Origin: Gemmiger sp. An194
GTDB lineage: Bacteria > Bacillota > Clostridia > Oscillospirales > Ruminococcaceae
Assembly (NCBI RefSeq): GCF_002160145.1
Contig: NZ_NFKA01000018.1
Coordinates: 1 to 64,000, forward strand
Direction of reading: 5' to 3'
DNA: 64,000 nt
Shown in pieces: positions 34,201 to 42,900 of the stretch. The notes beneath the pieces were generated by a model. It was not told the origin of the DNA, made no database searches, and saw only the letters and a list, made by a program, of their open reading frames with translations. Made by a program: the position numbers and the translations under genes. How positions within the stretch are numbered: position 1 is the stretch's first letter; each line of letters starts with the position of its first letter.

Positions 34201-35162
34201 TTCCTTGGCGTCCGTCGGACATTGAACAGCGTGAAGGCCGTATGGTTCGTCAGGGCAATGAAAATAAAGAAGTAGCCATCTATCGTTATGTAACCGAATC
34301 GACATTCGATGCATACAGTTGGCAGCTGATTGAAAACAAGCAACGCTTCATCAGTCAGATAATGACCAGCAAAAGCCCTGCGCGCTCCTGTGATGACATG
34401 GATGAAGCCGCGCTTTCTTATGCAGAGGTAAAAGCCCTGGCCGCAGGCAATCCCGCCATCAAAGAAAAGATGGATCTGGATATTCAAGTCACCAGATTAC
34501 GCACCCTCAAGGCACAATATATCAGCCAGCGGTATCGGCTGGAGGATTCCATATCCATTGCGTTTCCGGCTGAAATCCAGCGAAAACGAGAAATTCTTTC
34601 CGCTTGCTCTTTGGATGAAACAACTTTGAAAAACAACACCCTTCTGGATAACGACGGCAATGAGATTTTTTCCATTATGCTTATGGAAAAGAGCTACACG
34701 AAACGAGAGGATGCCGGTAAAGCATTACTCGGACTTTTGGGTATGGCCATGGATAGCGACTCGCCGGTAACAATCGGCAGTTACAAAGGGCTTCAACTTC
34801 AAATCCTGTATTTTCCTCTTACCAACGAGTTTCAAGCGCAACTGGCTGGTGAAGGCACCTACAGAACCGCATTAGGCGCGGATGCTCTTGGCAATATCAC
34901 TCGTATCACCAACACCGCAGCATCCCTGCCGAAACGGATTGAAAGCACCCGGGACGCTTTGGTACAGCTGGATAAACAGCTGGAAAATGCCCGTGAGGAA
35001 TTGAAAAAACCTTTTTTACAGGAAAAAGAACTGGCTGAAAAAAGCAAGAGGTTGGCCGAGCTGAACGCACTGCTCAACATGAATGAAAAAGAAAATGTGG
35101 TTGACCATATGCCCGATGATACGGAATCTCCTCTAAAACGTTCTGAACTTTTGCGCACATAA
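28230..35162 (+). CDS. Giant ICE helicase: ArdC-like, N6-methylase-like and SNF2-type helicase domains
   Basis: A 2310-residue protein typical of Tn1549-like elements. The N-terminus (about 1-100) resembles the ArdC single-strand-binding domain (NYSFPNQLLIYHQRPTA). An acidic, Ser/Gly-rich linker (about 260-400) follows, part of which is also read as tnpV. A methylase-like domain has LEPSMGTGAFF near 829 and NVPFGD near 896, where active N6-adenine methylases have NPPF/Y; NVPF suggests loss or change of activity. The helicase core has GHVVGAGKS near 1504 (Walker A), DEAH near 1667 and GAGTNVQRK/QREGRMVRQGN near 1970-2000. The C-terminal 250 residues are coiled coil. ATG 28230 follows GGGAG. 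It probably remodels DNA or replication complexes during transfer. Confidence 0.9.
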   Translation: MPQYQEIHDLAGSLIERVTQSTESWRAFLNSAAYTYNYSFPNQLLIYHQRPTAKAVATIEYWNKNAQRWVKRGSRGISILDTSANRSRLRYVFDLEDTYARAQIPEALPWQISDSNRDAFFAALQNGHEASSPLELLTNRTAELTAQRRALFFHSLDKHLTDSSLEWRSKENRQHTLEQLVQRSVLYMACQRCGIADENDSPDDFLDIEDFDTIASATMLGSAVNQVARPLFAEIGQIVREIDSVARESKDAHNRAVKGNQSYSAKEANTNGLPVHEYQRIPDSQSDPGQPADTAAGQVRDDSQELPGTERTGDLRSDDLAGNVVPASDRDGQHRAPAGASDHTTVVRSEQRTESEDRSGNLDTVDEPAESTGGGNGSSDAAHPVTDTPIPAESEISPSAFSMPESTGRGYVSEEIVQDLGLPDTEQQTFLMEKAEMPPSFSPLPAPTEDLSASKITDAEIFRAMCDGSGFEHGKMRIQQHFSQPVPPAIKDSATWLKKEYGIGGRSWYFADGIHGWLSYDSKGFEIQWQNSEQRLKRHFSWNEMAQRLGQFVQENRYLTPDEQNQYTQWLSQQEMQEPPDIEPAADSDHPTSPPNPEEVRTCEIGDIVYLEDGSPFLIQDIGRHDIHLQDQSMPLFSRGISREEFARLLALDQRNAHLLAPPDDVTQGEPSAPGHMESSPSESDSPFVEQVMADTKALSEPRVYEPINYVAPYRPQLPGSPKEKYAANVAAIRTLKAIEQRVAKGGDPANSEEQTILAKYCGWGGLADAFDPQKSNWTQEYTELQSLLTEPEYQSARSSTLTAFYTPPEVIHCMYRALERMGVTGGNILEPSMGTGAFFAHKPNSFDLHSAKLYGVELDDLTGRISKQLYQKAKIQVTGFEKANLPDSFFDCAIGNVPFGDFSVSDRAYDKLHFRIHDYFLAKTIDKVRNGGLIAFITTSGTLDKKSEEVRRYIAARCDFIGAVRLPNTTFKQNAGTEAVADILFLQKRDRILEEDQPWIHLSETVDGIPINGYFSQHPEMVCGTIQMVSGPYGPTPTCVPNAEIPLEEQLDRALSHLSATLTKAESSLEEVTEANAHVIEADPDVRNFSYTLKDDRIYFRTNSVMQEVKPGATAEKRIRQLISLRDTVRQLLQAQMDDLPDEVIHKLQQQLNIQYDAYHRQYGLINSRGSAHAFQDDSSYYLLCSLEDIDEEGKLRGKSDMFTKRTIRSAKPVDHVDTASDALALSIGEKAGIDLPYMMQLTGKSEQQLVDELKGVIFVDPMQRTPDGAPIYHTADAYLSGNVRQKLAIAKLAAESNPSLRINVQALEQIQPKDLEASEIAVRLGATWIAPSIIKQFADELVDAPMISRRLVDVHYVPYTGVWNISGKSNTGGNIKATVTYGTNRANFYHILEESLNLRAIRIFDTIRDADGTERRVLNAQETQAAQGKQQQIEDAFREWIWKDQTRRQQLVQLYNERFNSIRPREYDGSHIQFHGMNPEITLRPHQRNAVAHILYGNNTLLGHVVGAGKSFEMVAAAMEKKRLGLCSKTLICVPNHLTEQLASEALLLYPNANILVAKRSDFERANRKRFCGRIATGNYDIIVIGHSQFERIPLSTERQATYLQKQIDDVIHQIASLKRERAENFTVKQMERTRKQLEKRLAKLNDTERKDDAVTFEELGVDSLMVDEAHMFKNLMCVSKMRNVAGISQSESQRASDLLMKCMYLDDITGGRGITFATGTPLSNSMTELYTMMRYLQRHTLERNGLANFDAWASTFGETVTAIELAPEGTGYRTKTRFAKFYNLPELMSMFKECADIQTADMLKLPVPALEGGKPINIQLKPSDIQRDMVAKLGERADAVRSGDVDPTVDNMLAITNDGRKLALDQRLIDPSLPDEPGSKVNACVEQVFTIWEKTKANRSTQLIFCDLSTPKAGVFNIYHDVREKLTAKGIPPEEIQFIHDANTETKKAELFGKVRSGSVRILMGSTAKMGAGTNVQRKLIALHHLDVPWRPSDIEQREGRMVRQGNENKEVAIYRYVTESTFDAYSWQLIENKQRFISQIMTSKSPARSCDDMDEAALSYAEVKALAAGNPAIKEKMDLDIQVTRLRTLKAQYISQRYRLEDSISIAFPAEIQRKREILSACSLDETTLKNNTLLDNDGNEIFSIMLMEKSYTKREDAGKALLGLLGMAMDSDSPVTIGSYKGLQLQILYFPLTNEFQAQLAGEGTYRTALGADALGNITRITNTAASLPKRIESTRDALVQLDKQLENAREELKKPFLQEKELAEKSKRLAELNALLNMNEKENVVDHMPDDTESPLKRSELLRT
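29041..29385 (+). CDS. tnpV: TnpV family protein encoded inside the helicase gene in another frame
   Basis: A 114-residue protein matching TnpV, known from Tn4451 and other clostridial elements: NGFLIPNLILGNQPTQ, GKYGMIRRNFLEQNAPA, LYPHLIEMDNTARQ and DPVTWTQWMNQLKAQAEE. AAAGGAGG lies 8-9 nt before the ATG. The whole gene sits within the helicase reading frame, shifted by one base, and the helicase frame stays open across it. The helicase residues from this stretch (about 270-385) are a low-complexity linker, which suggests the tnpV frame is the constrained one. TnpV's role is unknown. Both proteins are likely made from the same mRNA. Confidence 0.82.
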   Translation: MDFQYTNINGFLIPNLILGNQPTQPLGKYGMIRRNFLEQNAPATFDLMTLQGTLYPHLIEMDNTARQQVQATIQQLSAQSSAPNRKTDPVTWTQWMNQLKAQAEEMVLPMLHTL

Positions 35163-35169
35163 GAAATAA

Positions 35170-35207
35170 GCGCGGAGCCTGACCAGCCTTGTCAAGCTCT
35201 GCGCTTT
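35170..35207 (+). terminator. Terminator of the helicase gene
   Basis: GCGCGGAGC pairs with GCTCTGCGC and is followed by TTTTT. It overlaps the -35 and spacer of the toxin promoter. Confidence 0.75.
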
Positions 35208-35217
35208 TTGTTACAAT
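35189..35217 (+). promoter_or_regulatory. Promoter of the type I toxin mRNA
   Basis: TTGTCA (35189-35194), a 17-nt spacer and TACAAT (35212-35217). Transcription would start near 35224, giving a 5' leader of about 118 nt before the toxin start codon. Confidence 0.65.
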
Positions 35218-35341
35218 CATTCCGGTGGTGCTGCCGGATACGGCAGGCGGTTAGTCCCAATGCACGCTGCGCATTGCAGCGGCGGCGGGGCGAAAACTCC
35301 GTTTTTCCCCGCTGCTTTCTGGCAGAGGGGGTGATACTTCC

Positions 35342-35446
35342 ATGACACTGCAAGATGTCCTCGGCCTTTTCGCCCTGGTTGGCGGAACCGTCTTTGTGAC
35401 CTTTCAGATCGTTTGGACAGTCACACACGATAAAAAACGGAAATGA
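35342..35446 (+). CDS. Small holin-like/TxpA-type type I toxin
   Basis: A 34-residue peptide with an acidic N-terminus (MTLQDVLG), one hydrophobic membrane segment of about 18 residues and a basic tail (DKKRK). This is the layout of Fst/TxpA type toxins, often annotated as putative holin-like toxins, which damage the membrane when over-expressed. AGAGGGGG lies 9-14 nt before the ATG. The long leader, the antisense promoter facing it and the complementarity of its 5' and 3' untranslated regions support a type I toxin-antitoxin locus. It would help keep the element in the cell. Confidence 0.72.
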   Translation: MTLQDVLGLFALVGGTVFVTFQIVWTVTHDKKRK

Positions 35447-35525
35447 CCGCCACGCCCTGACAAAGCTGCGGTCATTTCCGTAACACTATAAGGGACTAAC
35501 CCGTCACCGGGCAGCACCACTTTCT
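35428..35525 (-). ncRNA. Antisense RNA antitoxin of the type I locus
   Basis: A minus-strand promoter (35532-35560) would start an RNA near 35525. On the minus strand ACGGAAATGACCGC and GCGGTCATTTCCGT (between 35435 and 35484) form a 14-bp stem followed by TTTTTT, a clear terminator near 35430. The RNA of about 95 nt is complementary to the 3' untranslated region and last codons of the toxin mRNA. Confidence 0.7.
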
Positions 35526-35531
35526 ATTTGT

Positions 35532-35560
35532 ATTATATCCCACAGCCCTCTAAAATGCAA
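35532..35560 (-). promoter_or_regulatory. Promoter of the antisense RNA
   Basis: On the minus strand TTGCAT (35555-35560), a 17-nt spacer and TATAAT (35532-35537). This is stronger than the toxin promoter, as is usual for type I antitoxins. Confidence 0.75.
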
Positions 35561-35569
35561 GCGAGGAAG

Positions 35570-35595
35570 AGGCCGGTTCAAAACCGGCCTTTTTC
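35570..35595 (+). terminator. Terminator of the toxin mRNA
   Basis: AGGCCGGTT pairs with AACCGGCCT across a 3-nt loop and is followed by TTTTTC. The toxin mRNA would be about 370 nt. Confidence 0.8.
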
Positions 35596-35621
35596 TTTCT
35601 CAAGCAAACGGATCAGCAGTC

Positions 35622-35650
35622 TTAACAGAGACTATCCCCCATGCTATACT
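35622..35650 (+). promoter_or_regulatory. Promoter of the Big_2 lipoprotein gene
   Basis: TTAACA (35622-35627), a 17-nt spacer and TATACT (35645-35650), with TGC before the -10 (extended). It is 32 nt from the start codon. Confidence 0.7.
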
Positions 35651-35681
35651 GTCTGCAAACTCATTACAGGAGGAACACCCC

Positions 35682-36815
35682 ATGAAACGAATCCTTATCG
35701 TGTCCGCTGCCATGGTCGCAGTTATGATGCTGACCGGATGCAGCACCACCGTTACCGGCATCGATGTGCCGGAATCTATGACCGTTGAAGTCGGCCAGCC
35801 CGTTGACCTGGCTGTGAACTATACCTACAAAAATGAGAATGCCAGTGACGAGAAAAAGGCTGCCGCACAGAGCGAGGCCGGTGTGAAACTCACCAGCGAT
35901 AGCCCGGCAGTGACCGTTGCTGAAGACGGCACCCTGACCGCTGCTCAGGGCGGCGAAGCCATCATCACCGTTACCAGTGCGGACGGCACCCTGAGCGACA
36001 CCTGCAAAGTGACCGTTACCGTGCCGCTTACCGGCATTGCCCTGGATCAGGAAACCCTGGCTCTTGCCATCAACGGCACGGAAAGCGCCAAACTGACCGC
36101 CGCACCGGTGCCTGCGGAAAGCACCGAGCCGGTAGACGGTGTTGCCTACACCAGCAGCAACGAAGCTGTGGCGACTGTGGCCGAAGACGGCACTGTGACC
36201 GCCGTAGCCGACGGCGAAGCGGAAATCACCGCCACCCTGGGCGAATACACCGCCAGCTGCAAAGTGACCGTGACCACCGCGCCGGACGGCATTAAGTTCG
36301 GTAAGGCCAGCGGCAGCCTGACCGTGGGCGGCTCTACCACTCTGAAGCTGTACACCACCCCCAGCGAAGCAGCAGCCCCCGACATGAGCCAGGTCACTTT
36401 TACCAGCAGCGACGAGGATGTGGCAACGGTGGACGGCGAGGGCAAGGTAACTGCCAAAAAGGCAGGCAAAGCCACCATCACCGCAACCTACAATGGTCTG
36501 ACCGCTGAATATACCCTCACTGTCAACAACAAGGCTGCTGCCCCTGCTGGCGGCTCCACCGCAGCTTCCGGTTCTGAAGGCACTGGCAATTCCACTTCTC
36601 CCGTCACCGGCGGTTCCAGCAGTGGTTCTACCGGCGGTGCGCCTTCTACCGGTGGCTCCAGTGGCGGCACCACTCCCGCACCAGAACAGCCTGCCCCTGC
36701 ACCGGTTCCCACCCCCATTCCGGGCGGATATGTGGATGCTGACAACGGAACTATCATTGAGGGCGGCGGCGTGTTTGATAGTCCCGATTTTGATGGGCCA
36801 GTAATTGATCGATAA
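35682..36815 (+). CDS. Big_2 (bacterial Ig-like) domain lipoprotein
   Basis: A 377-residue secreted lipoprotein. The signal peptide ends in the lipobox LTGC (Cys 20), so it is lipid-anchored on the outer face of the membrane. Three Ig-like Big_2 repeats follow (about 24-110, 110-200 and 200-285), with recurring blocks such as VTVAEDGTLTA, ATVAEDGTVTA and ATVDGEGKVTA. The C-terminal 90 residues are a Gly/Ser/Thr- and then Pro-rich stalk. Big_2 domains serve adhesion or spacing. GGAGGA precedes the ATG. It begins the element's surface-protein block and has its own terminator. Confidence 0.85.
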   Translation: MKRILIVSAAMVAVMMLTGCSTTVTGIDVPESMTVEVGQPVDLAVNYTYKNENASDEKKAAAQSEAGVKLTSDSPAVTVAEDGTLTAAQGGEAIITVTSADGTLSDTCKVTVTVPLTGIALDQETLALAINGTESAKLTAAPVPAESTEPVDGVAYTSSNEAVATVAEDGTVTAVADGEAEITATLGEYTASCKVTVTTAPDGIKFGKASGSLTVGGSTTLKLYTTPSEAAAPDMSQVTFTSSDEDVATVDGEGKVTAKKAGKATITATYNGLTAEYTLTVNNKAAAPAGGSTAASGSEGTGNSTSPVTGGSSSGSTGGAPSTGGSSGGTTPAPEQPAPAPVPTPIPGGYVDADNGTIIEGGGVFDSPDFDGPVIDR

Positions 36816-36850
36816 GCACTTCCTTCTGTTTTAATTGAATCACAGTCCTA

Positions 36851-36895
36851 AAGGGGCTGATGCAAACCAAGTGTTTCGCATCAGCCCCTTTTTTA
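36851..36895 (+). terminator. Terminator of the Big_2 lipoprotein gene
   Basis: AAGGGGCTGATGC and GCATCAGCCCCTT form a 13-bp stem followed by T6. Confidence 0.88.
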
Positions 36896-36977
36896 TATAT
36901 ACAGACTTTTTGAAAGGCGGTGCTGCCATTGATTTAAGCACACACTTTCTCAATAAGCATACCGAATGGAGGAAACT

Positions 36978-39900
36978 ATGCAACACAAAAGAACAATCAT
37001 CCAGCGGATTGCAACGGGTGTTCTGGCTGTTGCAATGCTGCTCAGTACACTGGCCCCCACGTTTGGGCCGGTGGTCTATGCGGATGATGTAAGCAGCATT
37101 GTAACAGACGGCGGAGGCATTTCCACCGGAACCCCTGAAGCCACATCCGCGCCGGAACCTTCGGCAATCCCGGAACCGTCTGCCGCGCCGGAAGAGTCTT
37201 CTGCTCCCACGGCATCGCCGGAGACTTCGGCAGCACCGGAAGGAACTCCTGCTCCAACCGCAGCGCCAGAAGAATCCGAGAAACCGGAAGTCTCTGCCAC
37301 TCCGGAGGAATCCGCAGTACCGGAAGGGTCTCCCACCCCGGAGTCTTCCGCAACCCCGGAACCTTCTTCGACTCCTACGGCAACGCCGGAAACTTCGGCA
37401 ACTCCCGAACCTTCCGCTACCCCTGAGCCTACGGCAACTCCTGCACCTTTGGAACTCATTGCCCCAGAGAACGACTTGCTGGAGGCCAGCGTGGGGGACG
37501 AACTTACCCTGACAGTGGAACTGAACCGGGAGGATGTGGAAGTCGCATATCAGTGGCAGAAGATGTACACCGGCAAGCCGGAAGCGTTTGACACTGCTCT
37601 GGCCGATTACGCTGAAGACGAACCCACCTGGTACTCCTGGCCACTGGAGGACAAGAGCGAGGCGGAAGCCCTGGCTGAAAACCCGGATGCCACCTGGCAG
37701 GGCATGGAGCTGTATTTCGCCATCGTCGCTGCGCTGGACAAGATCGAGGCGGACAGCAGCAATGTGCGCATCGCCTGGAAGACCCCCAACTATGCTCTGG
37801 ACGGCTTCGTAATTACTGCTGAAGCGAGAGAAGATGGAATTGTCCTGTATGCTGACAAGGACGAAGAGCGTCACATCGGCACACTCCAGGACGGCGAGTG
37901 GACATTTGGCGATGCGGTAGAGGCCTCGCAGCCGGAACCGGCCACATGGCAGGATATTGATGGAGCGACCGCCTCTACCTATAATCTGACCGTTACCGAA
38001 GAAGATTACGACACCAGCTACCGGTGCGTGGTCACGATTCTGGATGACGAATACAAGGAATTCTGCGCGAAGCTGCTGGAAGAACAGGGCATTACTCTGA
38101 CCGAGGAAGAGAAAGCAGAAGAGCAGGTGCTGTATTCGACAACCATGAAGATCGCCGCACCTGCTATGGACGAGGTGGATTTTGGGATTGCACCGCTTGC
38201 GGCTAGCGCAGCGGGTAATCCGAAACTCTCCAGCGATGCTCAGTGGATTACCGGCCTGACCAATGGCTACGAATACATCACCAAGGACACCTACGACCGC
38301 GTGACCGGCTGGCTGAACGAAGGAAAGATCACTCAAAAACAAGCCAATCGCTACTGGACTTATTTAGGCCCAAATGGTTTTAGTGATAGAATTGCAGCTA
38401 ATGTCTTAGACTCCAACGGGTTTCCCATTGGCGGCGAAGATAACACCCGCATTTATAGCGGCTTCGACCTGACTGACGGTGATAAGCTGGAAGTGCTGTC
38501 CGAGTGGTACGGCAAGACCGTTTATTTCCGGCCTGTGGAAAATGGCCAGAAGTGGACTTCCACCGGTACTGCCATTGACATCCCGGCCTATACCAACCTG
38601 ACCATTGACGATGACGGCCATTATGTGGAATCCGCCTCCGGCACCAAGTACAAGAAAGCAATCACCATGCTGAATGCTTTCGTCCCGGACACCGGCTCCA
38701 TCTATAAAGGCTACCTTGGAGCTGTTTCTTCAAACGGCTGGCTCAGTAACTCCACGGATGAAAACATCCATATCCAGATTTATACTGTCAACTGCGAAAA
38801 CTTCAACCGCGATCCCGCCCGCTACCTGGTAGACGCGGAAGGCAACTATCGCATGGATAGCTTTGCCTGGGGCGTTTGCACCGACCAGGAACCGGATATT
38901 TCCGGCAAGGCTTACTGGGAGCTGAAGAACTACATCGCCCAGGGCTACGGCATGATGGTGGGCCACGATACCCTGTACGCATACGCGGGTGCCTACTACG
39001 ATGCCTTCGGCACCGATCTGGATGAATCCAGCATCGACCCGAACGACACCACCACCCGGTATTACGCCCTGAACAGCTGGGTTCCCAACACCGGCCACTG
39101 GTATATGAACGAGCTGATGGGTGCCAACGGCGGCAACGTGAATTCCGGTTCTGTGCTTGCCAGCGATGCCCCCAGCCTGATTCTTTCCACCGGCGGCAGT
39201 CATGGGCAGTACGGCAAAAACATCCAGTACGGCACGGAAGAACTGCACATCCTGCAAACCGGCTGGGATGCAGCCACCGCAGCGGCCAATGTGAAGTACC
39301 GTACCCCCACCAACTTCCCCTATTCTTTTTCTGTTGGGCAAACCTTCTCCGCCGCCTGGACGCACACCAACCAGCAGGCAGCTTTCGGCACCATCTGGGT
39401 GGATTACAGTGGCACCAATAAGGGCGCTGCGGAGTATGGGTATTATGAAGACCCCTACACCTGGACAATCGGTGGTAAAACCGGCACCAACAACTTCTAT
39501 TTGAGCGGCATCAGCAACTTTCTGATGAATCAGATTGGGCATCTTCCGACGAACTCTGCAACTGCGGGCGAGTCCCGACTGTTTGCGAACAGCGTTATGT
39601 ATATCTCTCAGCGTAAACAGTGCGAGATATGTGCCGCCAATCAGGGTGGACAGGAGAATTCCCACTTTGTCCGGCGCATCAGCAGCGCCAACGCAGATGA
39701 AGTGCTGACCGCACTCCAGAACGGCGGCAGTTACTGGTATCCGCTGGACGGCTGCTATATGCTGGTCGAGGACATCACCCTGCCCGCCAATTGGACACCC
39801 ATCAAGAACTTTACCGGCCACTGGAACGCGGATGTGTACAAGGTCGATCTGAATGGAGCTGCCAGCGTGTTTGACACCAGCGGCAGCGATTGGAACCTGG

Positions 39901-42900
39901 GCACCGATAAGAGCAAGGGTATTGAAACCGTCTTCGACAAAAACATGAACCGCACCACCGGCGTGGCCCGTGTGGTGGGCGACCTGAACGACCTGTTCGG
40001 CACCAGCACCTCTTACGCCGGTTATACGGTCAGGGTGCTGGGCAGTGACAACCCCAAGTACATGAAGAGCGGCGAGCAATACACCTGCTCCGTCAACTCC
40101 GATAACAAGTATGTGATTTCGAACTTGCCCTGTGTATATGACGGTACAAACGGTGTTTTAACCGCCCGCGTATACGACATAAATGGCAACGAGGTCACCA
40201 AATACGGAAAGATCGTGGTGCGGGTCAGCACCGCATACTGGGAAACCACCGAAACCATCCCGCTTAAATTGCTCGATTTCAGCGCACTTGGCCCCGGCGA
40301 TCAAACGATTTGGGTGGGTCAAAGCGCCAGTTTTGTGGCCACTGTATTGACCGATCAACCGGAGTATTGCTCCGATCCAAGCAACATCCAATGGCAATAC
40401 AAGACTCCGCGCGGGCAGTGGATCAATGTTGGGACTGGGCTGGAATATGAAGTGAACCACCGCGGATATGTAGATACCGGCGATGTTACCACCAGTGGTG
40501 TGCAAAGTGAGCTGATTGTAAAAAATGCGCCTTTGAGTCTGGACGGAACATTGTTCCGAATCTGCTACAAAACACCAAAAGGTGAGCGGGAAACCACCAG
40601 TGGCAAGTTGGCGGTGAAGAAACCGGAAATTAAAATCGGCATTACCGGCGACCAAACCGTCTGGGTACGCCCCAAGGCCAGCAATAATCGGGATATTACC
40701 GATGCATTGCCTGCCGATCAGTGGCCGGGCACTTACGGCATCAAGTATCCTGCAAACCTCGGCAGCCAGAACAACGGCAAAAATCAGGCAGTCTATACGA
40801 GCACTGTGGACTTTTTACCCGCTCTGGACAGCCGCAGCGTTCCCATCATTCAGTGGGTGTACCGACCGGACAATCAAACCAGCGAAGCCACTCTTGCCAC
40901 AAGTCAGTGGAACGGCAGCAGTTGGCAGACAACCATCGACCAAGGCGCACTCACTGCTATTCGCAAACACGCACCAAACCTGAGCATTGATATCCGGTTG
41001 AGTAACCCAAAGGCCACCGAAAACGGGTGGCAGCAGATCACCAGCACCATGACCATCACCAACGCAAACACCAAGATGGACATTGGAAACACCCGTTACT
41101 TCTTCCGGGCCATTGCACAAAATTCGTATGGCCAAGGGGCTTCTGCCTATGAAGGAAAAGTCACCAGTGCGGATGCTGCTCTGATTGTGGATTACACCAT
41201 CTCCCTTGACCCCAAAGATGGAGTCAGTACCGGAGGTCTTCCCGCGACCTGGCGTTTTCCGAATCTTGAAATTTCTGCACCAAACGGTCTGCGCACCGTA
41301 GTGCTGAGTTTCTATCAACCAGGCCATAACACCGGTAACACCATTCAGATCAGTGGTTGGCCTCATGGAATCACCGGATATTTTGTATCCAACGACTATG
41401 TGATTTTCCGCACAGGAAACGGCAACCTGTTGGGTAAGGAATACTGGGAAGATTTTCTGCGGAATTACATCAGCTTCAAAACCTACGATGGCAAAGACGC
41501 AGACCCCAAAGACATCAGCTGGTACATCAGCGAGGAAGATAACGCAGACAGTTTCAAACTTCGCCTGTATGACGGCAGTGCAAACGGTTGGACCTACAGC
41601 GGCAGCAACTGGATGCCACGCGATGAATACAACGGCACTCCCTCCACCAGTGACTGGTCTGATGGCATGAGCGGCTACAATGAAAGCAACCGCTACCCCG
41701 GCCTGAGCGGCGGCAGTACATTGACCGGCACAGTAATCAGTGGAACACAGTACCGTGGGCGTTATTATGCGGGCAGTATTTCCGGCGACTACTACCATTT
41801 CCATGGCTTCAACGCAACACTGAGCCGTGGTTTCGATGCAACCGCATACAACAAGCTCTACCTTCGTGCTGATATTCAGTCGAGCCATCCCACCGGCAGC
41901 ATCAAAGGCAGCATCACTCTTGGTGGCATGGAACTTGTACCGGAAAAGAGTTCCAAAGACGGCATCAGTTATGCCGGTATCGTGGACATTGCCGCACTGA
42001 CCGGCTGGCAGGAACTGCGGTTGAACACTAATTCCGTCACTGCCTATATTCTTCAAAAGAGCGACGGTGGCAGTATCAATACAGATCATATCAACCGCAC
42101 AGATACCATTACACTGAACGTATATGAAGCATGGCTCACCAGCCGGGACTTCCAACGCACAAACCGCAGTGATATTCAGTACAGCGAGCTGGATATCAAC
42201 AAAAATGTCACGGAAAACAAGCCGGAAATCACCGTACTACTAACTCCTGATCCCGAAAAAGTCTATGACGGAACCCCCAGCAAGGCCGTATTCACTGTGC
42301 TGGGCGGTGATCCAGCTTGGGTACGCAGCCATGCAACAATACGTTACACCAACGCCAGCGGGATCGAGTTATCGCGAGGGCCAGTAGATGTGGATTCCGG
42401 GTGCATTGATGCCTCCACTTACACAGCACGTGTAGAACTGGATGCGGCTGTGTTTGACCAGTACACTGTCCACGGGCTGAATGATGGAACCGGGGTGCGC
42501 ACTATCTTCAAAATCACGCCCAGACCACTTACCGTGCATAGCCTGTATCTGGAGGATGCAACCCGTCCCCGGAACATCAAGGCATACGATGCGACCACCA
42601 ATGCAACCATTGGCGACATCCTGATCGACAACATTGTAGCGGGCGATGCAGTCTGGGTGGATAAGAAGACCTATGCGGGTACTTATGGCAAAGCAGAGGC
42701 TGGTGAAACTTTGGATGGGAACGGACATACCCTGCCGAACCGTTTCCTGCGGCTCGAAGAAAACGCCATCACCCGCACCGACCCCATCAGTCTGGTAAAT
42801 GATCCCAACGGTAACTACTACATTGCTCAGGAGATCTATTCCGGCGCAATTTACCGCGCATCGCTCACCGCTCAGGTAAGCAGCAGCCGCACCATGTACG

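Noticed and set aside
37130-37450. Short tandem repeats as a CRISPR or VNTR array outside genes
   Set aside because: The repeats are degenerate, in frame and encode a Pro/Ser/Glu/Thr stalk. There are no regular spacers. No CRISPR array was found anywhere in the window.
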